A DNA stretch of 64,000 nucleotides from Litomosoides sigmodontis. Taxonomy: Eukaryota; Nematoda; Chromadorea; Rhabditida; Onchocercidae. A model generated the notes under the pieces. That model did no database searches. It worked only from the letters and a program-made list of their open reading frames with translations, and was not told the DNA's origin. The stretch is from contig OY718804.1 in assembly GCA_963070105.1 (NCBI GenBank), positions 11,485,817 to 11,549,816 of the forward strand, read 5' to 3'. Position numbers and translations under genes: made by a program. Below are positions 51,036-63,268 of this stretch, piece after piece. Position 1 is the first letter of the stretch. Every line of letters starts with the position of its first letter.

Positions 51036-51462
51036 ATGTGGTGGAAGAGCAAACACTGTTGTGTTGTTCCACTGACCATTCCGTCGTTGCTGCTTCTGGC
51101 CTTCTTGTGTTGGATTCCAAAAGGAGCACGTGGGATGAGAGTGAGCCAGGAACGAATTGCTGCACGACTGCGAATTGAAAGGGAAATTGAAATGGAGAAG
51201 TTGCTTAAAATGGGAAGAAGTAAACGACAGCTGGCAACACCGAAAGAAATTTCTATTTCTGTTAGTACTTCTCACGCACTTACTTATATTCGTGAAGCAA
51301 TCACGACCATTCTCACAAATTGCTTGCTTACATCTAAGCAAGTCCTACTCTCCTTCCCTCCCTCTCCCCTCTTCTGCAGCTCCAGCATCTTTCCCGAACG
51401 TTCTCATCTTTTTTCCTTCCTCGAATCACCCATCCACTCTTGACACATCCGGCTAGTTTCTG

Positions 51463-51493
<31 letters not shown>

Positions 51494-51907
51494 GAGTTGG
51501 AGAGACAAACTGATTATTTTCGGACATGTCAGTGTTGAACAGGTTTATTAAAGATCGATTTAGACGGTGCGAGGGAGCAGCTGATCAGATGATTAAATAT
51601 TGTGTTTGAAGGTCTGTCTGTCTGCGTGAGATATTCTCACAGACATCTTTAGACAACTCTGACTGCTTATATTGATAGACTGCTTGCAGATGGAGTGCAG
51701 TGGTCAGAAAAGCCATCTGAATGCAATGTGCACCGTCCACTCATTCCATTTCTTGATGACAATGTCTAAGTGCAACCCTTATTCAAGGTATAATATAAAT
51801 AATGGATGAGTTGCATTTTTGGGGTATTCCAATTCTCGTTGATGCTCTCTATTTACATAAAAAGCAGCCTTGAGCGGCTCGCTAACTCCCTAATGGACAG
51901 TAGTGGT

Positions 51908-51946
<39 letters not shown>

Positions 51947-54900
51947 ACACACACACACACACCGTTATTTCCACTTTCACAAACATTGACCAATTGGAAG
52001 AGGAAATGTTCAAGCAGTTCCAGCATGTGCTAATTAATAGGTGTTTTTTTCATGGAGGCATTTCATTGAGAAACAAGCACTACTGTTCAATGTAAATTCT
52101 CTAATTTGTCTCTGAGCGTTAAATTGATTTCTGTCCATTTAACATTAATCGTTAAGTTGATTTTTTCGTTTATCAAAATAAAAATTAGATTTAACTTTTA
52201 AAATTTCAAGTTGGTTTCACTGTGGTTTAGCAGCATTGCTTGGTATCGAATACTCCGAAAAAAAGACGTGAGGAGAACTTTCATCACTTTATCAGAAAGG
52301 ATAGGGCATCTTTGTAGTTGGCTTACAGAAATACGCTTTCATGCCTTCAACGGTGTGAGGCTGTTTGGCATATCAGTTTTGAACGCAGCGCTGTCGTCGA
52401 TGTGATGTCCGCTACAAACTGTTGATTGGACTATCAATAGCCACTTCTAAATGACAGACATTCGTTTGACATCCATACAGCTAGTTGCCATTGTTTCACA
52501 GCAAACAGTTAGAATGATCTATGGTCGAAATTTCTTAATTTAGCTTCGTGTCTTTAAAAGTGCTTGTTATTTGACGGATCAGATAGGACGATTTTAAAAG
52601 ATGTGGGGAAGGGATTGATTGATTTTTAAGATATGTAACTTCCCTTCTGAAATGTAGCATTTTCACTTGCTAGTTTCATTTGCTAACTCATAAGGAAGAA
52701 GAGGCTGCTGAACGATAGATACCATTTTGAATTTAAGAATTAGGTGCATTTGTATTCTTTTCACTATCTGCCCTTTATTGTTGCTTTGTAGGAGTACCAC
52801 AAAAGCCAGTTCCGCCTAATTATTTCTGTCTTATCCTCAGATGATTCCATTTCCATGAGTCATTCTCGGTATAATTTTAATGATCAGTGGTGTTGCTAGC
52901 GGAAAAAGACACAACCAGTTTTAAAGTGCTATCACCAAAAATTTAGAGTGTAAAACACTCGATGGGTAGTCACGTATAATATATTTCCACAATTATATTG
53001 GTCACTAAATCTCCCGCGGAAAAGCCAAACCACTGATGCTTTGTGGACGGTAGCATAATAATAAATTCCGATGACTCATACAGAGTGTTTAAAACCGAAC
53101 GTCGCCACTTTCTTTTACAATGAAAGAGATGAATAAATCAAATAGGTGCAACTTGTTACATCATTTAATTAGTTGCAATCGGTGTGCTGTCGAAATTCAC
53201 TGATAGATAGATAGCTTTCTGAAAATTTGTGAAATTAATACTCGTTAACTAACACTCACATATTCTTCTTTGTTTGGTCGAATTTCGCAAATTTCCTCCG
53301 ACGACTTTCCAAAAGATTAATGGAATAGACTGTTAATTGACATTTTTAAAAGTCATGAGTTTGCTACCATCGATGTGACTTCTGAACCGCTCCTAACTAG
53401 CAGTTTGCGAATCGTAATTCGGTCCGCTCGCTCAGTTAATACCCGAGACTAGCGCTAATCCTCCTCCTCCTGTATATCCATTTGGTTCAAAGTGATTGCA
53501 TCTTTGTACCGTCCGCAGTACCACTTATGTAACAAATATTTCAGTTTACTGGCAAATTACTCACAGCTGGGTGATCAACTCCATTGTGTGAAATTTTACA
53601 ATTAGTTTTTGTTTGAGAGAAGGAAAATGGTAATGTTCCTTCTCAGCTACAGTTTAACAAATCACTCCTTTCAGATCACTGCACCTCTGTTTTCCAGTCG
53701 ATTGTTTGAGTACGGCCCAGATGCTGGAGACGAAGAGTTGCGCCGAAATCTAGATGCTGAAAAAAAGATTAATCTAATTTATCCATTACGATTTTACGGG
53801 GCAGACACGACCACTGTATATGTAAGTCTTATTGAATTTCTTCTCGATGACTAGATAGTGCTACCAAGATCAAGTAAATCTACCTAGATATTGAGCCATG
53901 GAGGTATTGTTGTTGGGCCAAATACGCGAACCTATCGACAAAATGTATTGCCAAGTGATTTAAAGCTGATAGCAATATTCTGGAATCGAAATGACTTACG
54001 AAATGGTGGAAGTGTTTATTTCCGAGAAATAGCAGGTATTTGCTTCATATCTATTGCAAACAATTAAATTTCAGATTTCAAAATTTCAGTTGGAAAGGAA
54101 GCAATAGACAGAAATAGTTAGACATATCAGCGAACTAATGTGAAAATGTACAAAAACGAGATGCATTCTCATTAAATTCAATTTCATTCATATTATTCCG
54201 GAATCTCACGCTGTTTTCAGCGTGAGATTCCGGAATAATAAAAAGTGCAAGACAGGTCTAATAATTAGGCGCCGGGCATATCTGCAGCGATGCCAGCTCG
54301 CTTTTCCATTTAGCACAACCTTAATAATCAAATATTGCGAAAAAAATTAACTTTTAGCGGGACGTATTCTGGAACGTGGACAAAGCGAAATTCGCTACCA
54401 ATATGATGAAGTGGTGAAAGTGAAGACGTGTTTGCTAGTTACCTGGGACAAAATGCAACCAGCGGGAGCTGCACCTCTACCTGAAGATGTTCGTTGACAT
54501 AATAAACAGAGATTAATTGTCCCTCGTAAAGTGGCCATTATCATCATCCACGGATGCATGCGAAAAACTGTCCAAAGTGATTAAAAATGACAGCTTTAGT
54601 AAAGTCTTCGGAAAGATAATTTATTTCATTGCAGAATACGAACACCTTCCAAATGGCGCTTTTTATTACTGATAATGGCACATTTGTAAATTTCATTTAC
54701 AAAAATATCGGCTGGACACAAGGGGCTGAGGTTTGTGTGCTTTTTTCTGGAGCCGGAAGTGATGATCCGCTCTGCACAGATGTTGAATTGAATTTGTTAG
54801 TTGCAGACTGCTTCTTCACAAACATTTCTTTGTCTCCCAGATCTCTCAGAGCATTACGAAACGAGCTGGAGCTGCAGTAGCAGGAGGGAAAGTAAAAAAG

Positions 54901-57900
54901 GGCCTTGTTGCAGGCAGGTTTCAACAAGGGTGACAAGAGGGAATTTTTTGCACTTCCAACATCTGGAACTGGCAATATCATGTATTTGGAAGAATACGGT
55001 AATACTGGAATCCCCGGTGAATGGATGTTCAAGCTTGGCGAGAGAAGTGTCGAACGGTGCAAATCTGGCATTAAAGGAGACACCTGCGACGAAGGTCACT
55101 TTCTTACCACCATCCTCTAAAGCGATTTACCCGTATCAGAGGGCGGGTATGTAATGGGAATGAAAATTGTAGAGTGCTCGGCCGGTGAGTGGGGACCAGA
55201 TTGCGCATTGTGCTGTCATTGTGCTAGTGGGACTTGTAGTGGTACCACTGGTGAGTGTGTTGATGGCAAGTGCTCCGATTGCTGGACAGGACTGCCCACT
55301 TGCCAAGAAAGTAAGTGTTCAATCCTATTTCACACAGACTATCTATCCTCCTTGATAACTGCTAGCGCTTCAATACGTTTGTTGTTGCTCCTCACCGAGC
55401 GTAATTGTTTCCGTTGCCGAGCGAGCTCTCAGGAGAAGCGGAATATACCGAACCGAACTGCTATGTTTAACAGCTTTACCGAAATTCACCATTCAAATTT
55501 GGCTCCTCAACTTTTACACAAATTTTATTCGTTGCAAATGTGATTGTTTTGAAGAGAAAGAAGAATGCCAAGTGATACGGGAACATTGCGCCCGCAATGC
55601 CATATCATTTACGGATTACGATCGTTGTGGTGAACCGATCCAACGATGTCAGTGCTTGAAAGGGTTCGAAGGTGACGGATATGCCGCATGTGATGGTCTG
55701 TTCCAAACATCTGCAATGACTTTTATCAAACTCTTTTTTTAATTTCGAGCCAATCAATATTTGTGAATCCGACGGACGGGATTCGATGGTGAACATCCGT
55801 GATGTGATCATTGTGCTTGAAGATTTCATGAAAGGCCTGTTGTTGCTGATAAAGCACAACAGTTTCGTCAGCCTAATGAGTGAGGAGCATGTTGCTTGAG
55901 CGCTTCAAGCGACTGAGTAACGAGAAAAAGGAGCGGAAAATTTCATATGCTAATTTTTTCCCGCTAAATGACTAGGAGTAAATGAGCAGGCAGTAGTAGT
56001 GAGTGTGAGTGACCTGAGGGCAAATAAGGAACGAGCGAGATGGTCGAGCTGTTGTACTACTTACACTGGCATCTCCACCATTTCTGTTAGCCGGAAGTTA
56101 GACATTTGGTTGCAGCAGTGTCATGCGAAGAGAAAAGTACTCTCAGTTTGCATTCTAAATTTGCACACTCCACTTCACGTGCAAGGAATGAGTTAATTAG
56201 CTCAACTCAATTTTTAATTTAATTGACAGCTGAATGAAGCTTCTTGTTGTACGCTGTAGTGCTGCGGTATGCTTGTAATGCTGTAATGCTGTAGATATCG
56301 ATGAATGCCTGCAACCGGGTGTGTGTCACGAAAATGCAGCTTGCAGCAACACCCCGGGACACTACTTCTGCACGTGTGCAGATGGATTCATTGGTGACGG
56401 AGTGAACGGATGCGCAAGTGCGTTGCTCTACCCGTACAAAGGACATCAAGAATTGCCGAAGGCCAGGAATGCTCGGGTGGTGCTTCAGCTGAAACGACCG
56501 CTTCAGATATTCGGCAAGAAATTGGACAAATTAATGGTTGGTTGCTGCTGTGTTGCTCGCACTCGCTGAGTGACAATGCTAGGTGCTTTATGTTAATGAA
56601 GCTGCCACTGGGCATTGCCGAGAGCACCCTCAAGTCCAGAATGCTATTCTCAACTGCATCGTAGGTTGAGCCTGAGCGCTGTTGAAGCTTTCACATTAGT
56701 GTACTCTCACATTGTTCATGTCCACGTCTACCATAGGAAAGATCATTTAAGTGACACGGCACTGCATAAATGGCCAGGACATAAAAACAACCAAAAACAC
56801 TGCCAACTGGTCACTGTGAGTCGCCCTTTCTTTACAGATTTCGACGTTGGGAATAATATCGGTAGAAGAGAGCTTGAAAGTAGGTGCGGTTGATCATCTT
56901 GCTTCCTCCGGAATACACGGCATAGCACCTTTTTTTGCGAATATTGACATCCGGAAAGGCGGTCAAATATTCGTGGACGAGACAGATGGTAAGCTTACAT
57001 CTGTTGCAGTATTATCTTACATTAGTATTATCATGATGCAATGGCATCATCTTCATGACTCATCCCTTTCAGTTTTTATTATTTTCTGCTCTTCTTTATT
57101 TTCAGATTTTATGACAAATGGCATTCCAGGAGTGAAATTGAGTGTTGGTATATAAATCTTAGCAAAGCCTTATTTGCAGATCCAAAAGTACTTTTGAGAG
57201 CCACGAAGACAGTTGCAAACAGCATAGAGGGCAAAAAATTCCAGGCTACAACAGCTGTATTGGTCACTTACGTCAATGTTACCGATGCAAATCGAACGGT
57301 CCCCTTTCTTAATATACAAACTTCATCCTCAAATTGAGTTAATATGAATTTCTTGATCTGAATTAAAAGAAGGAAAAATATATGAAAATTAAAATTGTAG
57401 AGTCCAGGCAATACATTCCAAGCATTAATTATCGGTGGAACAAACAACAAGAACGAAAATGAAACGTATGCACAAATGTTGTATAAAGACTTACCTTGGA
57501 GTGACGGTGCTGAGGTAAAAGTTTATTAGATCGAAGACTTTGCGACCCAACTAATTAACTGCAGTCTAGCCGAAGCAGGGAAGAAGATTACTTTCTACCA
57601 CACAGTGACTGACTGCTCCGCAATCAAAAGACTATGTGAATGTTAAAATTTTAGGCTAGCATTTTGACGTACGGTTCAAAGCACCCATTAATGTTACCTG
57701 GTTCGGGTACCAATGAAATCGTACGTTTAAGTGAGGGTAGCAATATTGGAAAACCGGGCCAATGGTTGTACCGAATTGATTCCAACGACGTGCAGATGTG
57801 CCTTCGACCAAATCTTCAACCTCCATATTGTGAGCAGCACGCGGTCACAGACGATTTTGTGTCTGTCACATCACCTAGATGTAACTGATTTTAAATTTCA

Positions 57901-60101
57901 ACACTGCAATGATAGCAAATATGTTGATTAATCTGATTATGGAAGTGGGACTAATTAGATTTGCCACAGCAATTTTAAAAATCTAACAATTAAAAATTTA
58001 CGCTTATTTTACGCCTTTGCTTTTGTTTTGGTTATGTAGCTAGCTGTCAGCGGATGCAAATTTGCAGCAGGAGAAGAAGAAATATCAAACGAAACGCACC
58101 GTTTGGTGGTGGACGAGTCGGCAGATGAAGTTGTGGAAATTCCCGGACCTCAAATAATTCACCCGGTGCTCTTGGAGACACCGACTTCATCACACATTCA
58201 ATCGGTGATGAGGATGAAATCTAAGCAGAACAGTACTGCGACTTCAGGTTTTAAGCATGGAGAAGAATGGACGAAAGCCTCAATCACACCTCACATGTTA
58301 GCTAAAAACCACAATTTGACTGTCTTTATGTGGTTCACCTAACCTTTTTCACTGATCTTAGATATTTCAGACCACTCATTTCGCTTGATCGTCACGATAT
58401 CGAAGATTTACCACCAGACGCCTTCGAGGTTACATTCCCACCCTTTATCACCGTTATACCACGACTGTTTATTACTCCCGAGAGCACAAAGGGAGCATTG
58501 CTATCGATTCTTCCAGTGGTAGTGGCTTTTTGAATTCTTTTACATTTAAATTTCTCATTTAGTGTCACCTTTATTTATTACTCAGATTAGTCGTTTTACA
58601 GCACTTGCATAATTGAACCATTTCATAACCTCTGAAAATCATCTATTTTTTAGAAGCAAAGTTGAAAGCATTATACTAAAGTTGTAAATTTAAATGGTTG
58701 ATTTAGGGAAGCGGAATGCAAGGTGGACAAGCAGAAAATTTTGTGACCACACCAACTGAATCTGTTGTTGACAGCAATCTTCCTGGGTTGCTTCCAGAAA
58801 CTTCTGAAATACCACCAATACTATCAACGCAGACTGTCGAAGACATTAGATCTTTAGAGAAAGTTAAGCCGAAAGAGATTGATTTTGACAAAAATGAACA
58901 AATAATCGACATTTTTCGACCCGATGAGGATTCAGATGATAAGAAATTTGAACCAAACGAAAATGAACCTTCCGAGGTATTATTTTATCCAATTTTCATG
59001 AAATTACAATTTATCAGAAATCGTGTTGAGCAGATCAGAAATGTGGTATTTTCGCTCCTTCAGATGTCCTTACCAACTGATCCACTTGTGCAGAGCTTAG
59101 CTCCGGAAGATGAAAGAGATCATACGGAAGCGAGCAGCACCAGTAAACCACTCTTCGTTTTTACTACAATACCGAAAGTATGTATTTGATTCATTTCTCA
59201 AAACATTTCCTCAAGCATCCCCATGCCATTTCCTATCCAGTGCGTTGTGCATTTGTTCAAAAGGAAACTAAAACTGAAATTAATATTCAGAAAAGGCCTA
59301 TGCCTACCAAACCAAAATTAGCACCATCACATGGTGCAGCTTTTACTACACCTCATGGACCATACGATGTTCGAAATGAAGTCAAAGTGGAAGCATCCAG
59401 TAGCAGTTAGTTCCTTTTGCATTCCCAATACTGATTACAAATAATGAGATTACTTTACTACGAGCTCCTGATATATGATGTCTTTAGTTCTACTGTTAAC
59501 ATTTTGTTAGTTATGCTGTTAAAAATCAGCAGTTTAGATCTCGCCGTTATTATTCCGACAGCAATCATTGCGATTTGGTTATTATTGCTTGCAGTTATAG
59601 CATTATTTTGTTGCTGCCGAAGGAAGTAAGTTGTTTGTTGTCCTTGCGAAAACTTAGCCTCCGAGGAAAGTTAGAATGAAATTACAAGTTAAAGCGTCGC
59701 TGGTGGTTGCATTGTAGGCGAGCGGAACGTCACTTCAGGGACATTTACTTCCCAAATCACCACCAGATCCATCCTATTACCACGACGTTTGCGATGCGAA
59801 AGGATTCGAGACATTTCGATGGCTCCTACGAAGATCATCCAGAAAAAGCAGCACGGCTCAGCTCTGAGCTCAGTTCATACAATCAGGTTAAAGCACTTCG
59901 TTAAAGCACTTCAGAAATTCATAGCCATACCCCTGCATTCTTAAAAGCTCGTTATATCGTTGGTTATTTTACTTTTAGAACGGTCGCATGTCACTGTACG
60001 GTTCCTATTGGAATCTAACAGGCAGTGCTCCTAGTAGTTCGACAAATGGTTTACCTGCTGGAAGTAGGCAAAGTCCATTTCCGCAGTACAGTGCACAACA
60101 G
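51036..60101 (+). CDS. dex-1: DEX-1-like transmembrane protein with two nidogen domains and EGF modules (3' end unresolved)
   Basis: Extracellular-matrix-type adhesion protein; C. elegans DEX-1 acts with DYF-7 in dendrite anchoring and in epithelial shaping. Exons: 51036-51260, 53675-53821, 53888-54035, 54358-54488, 54635-54730, 54914-55094, 55173-55310, 55555-55695, 56295-56536, 56838-56988, 57180-57298, 57401-57514, 57655 to about 57,849, 58040-58247, 58362-58518 (joins around 57,849-58,362 unresolved), 58707-58976, 59064-59177, 59291-59405, 59511-59625, 59718-59886 and 59979-60101. Signal peptide at residues 10-27 ([15 protein letters not shown]), a furin-like RSKR at 61-64, first NIDO domain ([13 protein letters not shown] to [12 protein letters not shown]), Cys-rich EGF modules including a calcium-binding type ([20 protein letters not shown]), second NIDO ([28 protein letters not shown]), a Thr/Glu/Pro-rich stalk, one membrane span ([20 protein letters not shown]), CCCRRK, and a polar tail. 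About 1,100 residues, near the size of DEX-1; nidogen itself lacks the span. Confidence 0.85.
51462..51488. repeat. (GA)n tract in the first dex-1 intron
   Basis: Pure GA dinucleotide run about 200 bp after the donor. The same 2.4-kb intron (51,261-53,674) also holds the CA tract at 51,910-51,962 and nothing else that I recognise. Confidence 0.95.
51910..51962. repeat. (CA)n tract in the first dex-1 intron
   Basis: CA dinucleotide run with one GA interruption near its middle. Confidence 0.95.
54191..54240. repeat. perfect 22-bp inverted repeat in a dex-1 intron
   Basis: Arms 54191-54212 and 54219-54240 are exact reverse complements with a 6-nt loop (GTTTTC). It lies in intron 54,036-54,357, about 115 bp before the next exon. 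Confidence 0.94.
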
Positions 60102-63100
60102 GTATTTTTGAATAATCGTTTAGCATAGTTTACTGTAATTATTCTCTGCTTGGATTGGGAGCTGCCAAATACGGTGTGTTACATTACTTCGCCGTGCTCG
60201 TGCATTTCAGCGATATGTTTATGGTTCTCGCTACTGATTAATTATGGATATGGCAACTGCGGTCAAGCACTTATCCTAGCACGCTTAACTCTCAGTAGTG
60301 TTGTCGACCTGTTTGGGAGGGAGTGCAGTAAGTGCAACATTGCTCAAGCCGCTCGCTAGACTAGCTCAGCATTACAGTACTGTCATGTGTGCAAAATGAG
60401 TGTCATTTCAACTTGCTTCTCATTCTCGTCATAATTTTCCTCTCCCTCTGCTAGAATTTGTTCTTTCTTTCACGTCACTACTTGGTGTTACATCCGGAAA
60501 TCGGGGCATTACTTCCGGAACGGTGTCCGACACATGTGAGTATTGAAGTGATATTTATTGTTTGAAATTCTTAATCATAGATTCATTGCACAATTTCAAC
60601 TCCCATATTGTATTGTATGTCTTTGTGATTGGTGCTCAATGAGAAGTATGCAACGCTTCTTCGTTTTGTTCATCGTTATTTCAATACTTGACAACTTCGA
60701 GTCTGAGCGAGCGCTCAACGTTTTTTTCGTCGTCACCAATCTGTGTCTCATTGATATGTCCGTGAGTTTTTCATATGGAAACTCAGTTAATTAGGAGGTT
60801 TCACTGTACAATATTTCATGCTTCAATAGCCAGTGAGTTTTTTTTATTCACTTAGTTCTCAGTGATTTCCAGTTGAGCACTTGCCGCATTCCCCTTAATA
60901 ATTATAATTATGGCAGTAATAAAAGATAGCAAATGGCAATAACAATAATAAATGATAATATCAAATAGCAACAATTAATAATAATAATAATAATATAATA
61001 AATAATTGGTAATAATAAATAACACATGCATCACACCTATCATTTAATGGGAAATAATAATAAGGAAAATTTTCTGGAGCACTGAGAAAAATCTTTTTCA
61101 AGTGGTAAGTTAAAGGATTAATGTAATAGCTCCAGCTCAAGACGTCAGGGAGACAGGAATTGCATTAATGATAGTTGTGCTCAATTATCACTCCATTCAC
61201 CTTCTTCTTATTAATTTAAAACTGTTCGCTGTTCAATGATTTGCCGTTCAAAAGTTGCCGCTGCAATTCAACCTATAGTTGTGTGAAGGACGCGGTTAAA
61301 AATGGTTGCAATGTTTTTCACAGTTGCCCTTTGCGAAGAGTGGTGGTTGGTTGACCAACTGCGCATCATCGTAAATCACAAAAATTACCCGTCACATTGA
61401 GTGACCACCGAACACCCACCATCTCTGTTACGAGAGGCGGTCGAGTCAGCGACGCACAGAAGCCAAGTTGCGATCGTTTGCTTACAAATAGATCGATGCG
61501 AGAGAAAGCATTTCCATGCAAACAAAATTGGCAATCTCTTCGTCCGACAAATCAAAAGCTCGTCGTGCTTGGCACTTGTGATTTAAAGCAGTGCGACACG
61601 GTGAAAACCTTAGAACCTTACGGCAATTCATCTCACCTTGAAAGCAGTCATTAATTAGTAGTATCGTCTAGTGGGTGAGGTGAAAATGAAGTTCCTTCGT
61701 GCTCATCTGTTAGTTAGTAAGGAAGTTTTAGTTTTGGGAAATTATGGTTGGACATCTTTTTCGTCATCAAATTTGCATAAAATTTACGTTGGTGCTTAAG
61801 GGGAAGAAATCCTCGTAACAGACAGAGAGAGAGAGAGAGCCCTTCAGAGCTTTCCCACTCTCTTCGGCTTCTCAATGTCAATGCTTTGATGGAAGGATGT
61901 CGTCTCCGTGGCTTCTCCCAAAATTTATATTCTCAATCAGAAATTGATTTTTCTGAAATTACTATATATCTTTTTATTCATGTATCTTTTTTCATTCATT
62001 CCTAGTCGACCTTCTAACCTTTCATTTAGCTATTATTTGTTTTTTAGTTGGTAGAGATTGGCGAAGTGGCTGAACTTCAAAAGAAAATGAACAACTTCTA
62101 TCTACTCCCTTCGCTTGTCATAAAGGATTGATTTTTCGTTGGAAGGATCTCTGAGGGATCTGAAAAACCTCTTTGTAACAAAGGGGAACAGGTGCAAGAA
62201 AGGATGATGCAGCTAGGTTTCCCAACTGCACAGCTGACCAATGGGTCAGACTTTTTCTAGAAGGAATTATTGAATTCATCACATAGCTTGCCCACTTTCC
62301 TTTTGAAGCGGTCACTTTTGATTGAGATGACAACCCGTTGGTGGTGGTGGTATGTTGAAGCAATGGCAAGTTCAAATGACATTGTCATGCTTAACCTGTA
62401 AAGTCACGCAAGAAGCACAATTCCAAGATTAATGAAATAAAGGTGTCACGTGTACCTGAAGCATTAACAGGCGTAAATTAGTTGTTGCATTGACGTAACA
62501 AGCAGTTTTCCTCTCGAAGTGCGTCTCTCTTCTACCCGCGACATTTGTGCTTACAACCTTTTTCTTACATGAAAAATTATTTATGATTAATCACATTTAC
62601 ATTGCTTATGGTAAGCTAAGCTTATGACTACTTAAGTTTACAGGACTACCTTTTGTAAAGCGCACTGGAAGATCAGTAGCAAAAGCATTAAGACCGGAAT
62701 CCTGGACAATGTGGTCGGATGATGAAGTAGACAGATGAAGAAGCACTAGAGCAAGCACATTCAGTTCCAAAGAAGCATGCATTACTTATTCCTAGTAGCA
62801 AGTGACGCGATTTTTCGTAATTAACTTCACTTGCAGAATTCTCCAAGTTATATACTGAAAGATCAGCAGCACATCGGCACGCACATCATCCTTGCATGAT
62901 CAAATGGGAATAGAAGCGCTCTTCTGGTCACAACACCTAGTTGGAAGGCTTTAAATCTATTGCTGCTCTTGCAATGAGTCCTGGACCAGCAGCAGGTATT
63001 GGGTGTTTGGAAGTTTTTCTACTACTACTCTACAGTGCATGTTAAATCGGAATGTATCATGACGTCAGCAACAACCATCGCGACGTTCCTTCAGATTCCG

Positions 63101-63118
63101 CATCCACGGATGCAGTAG
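60102..63118 (+). other. 3' part of the dex-1 locus: candidate exons and AT-rich intron
   Basis: A candidate exon at 60455-60535 (acceptor CTAG, donor CAT|GTGAGT) would continue the dex-1 frame for 27 codons. Between about 60,900 and 61,070 there is an AAT-rich low-complexity tract, and a GA run near 61,823. Coding-like pieces reappear at 62,644-62,735 (ending WTMWSDDEV) and, shifted by one base, at 62,731 to about 62,802 (TDEEALEQAHSVPKKHALL). Their phases cannot be joined with confidence to the upstream exons. Confidence 0.4.
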
Positions 63119-63268
63119 TACATGCGGGTGGCATCAACTCTCCCCGAATCTGATACAATGTCAACTGGCATTGACAACAGCGCAACTGTTGCTTCGATGA
63201 CGGAAGCTGAACAATCTGAGGTTGCTTCTTCATCCTCTACAAGCAATACAGCAACAGAGGCAGCGTAA
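63119..63268 (+). CDS. candidate terminal exon, Ser/Thr/Glu-rich tail
   Basis: Opens after a possible acceptor (GCAGTAG) and reads RVASTLPESDTMSTGI, then a Ser/Ala/Thr/Glu-rich stretch to a TAA at 63266-63268. The composition fits a disordered cytoplasmic tail, possibly the end of dex-1. Other frames are also open here, and no homology supports the choice. Confidence 0.3.
   Translation, partial: YMRVASTLPESDTMSTGIDNSATVASMTEAEQSEVASSSSTSNTATEAA

Noticed and set aside
50909..51178. signal-peptide-like ORF starting at 50909
   Set aside because: It lies upstream of a strong acceptor at 51007 and in a different frame from the dex-1 exon, whose own start has a better signal peptide and leads into the NIDO frame.
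51036..60101. assignment as nidogen (nid-1)
   Set aside because: Two NIDO domains, few EGF modules, no G2 barrel or LDL-receptor YWTD repeats, and a membrane span fit DEX-1 rather than nidogen.
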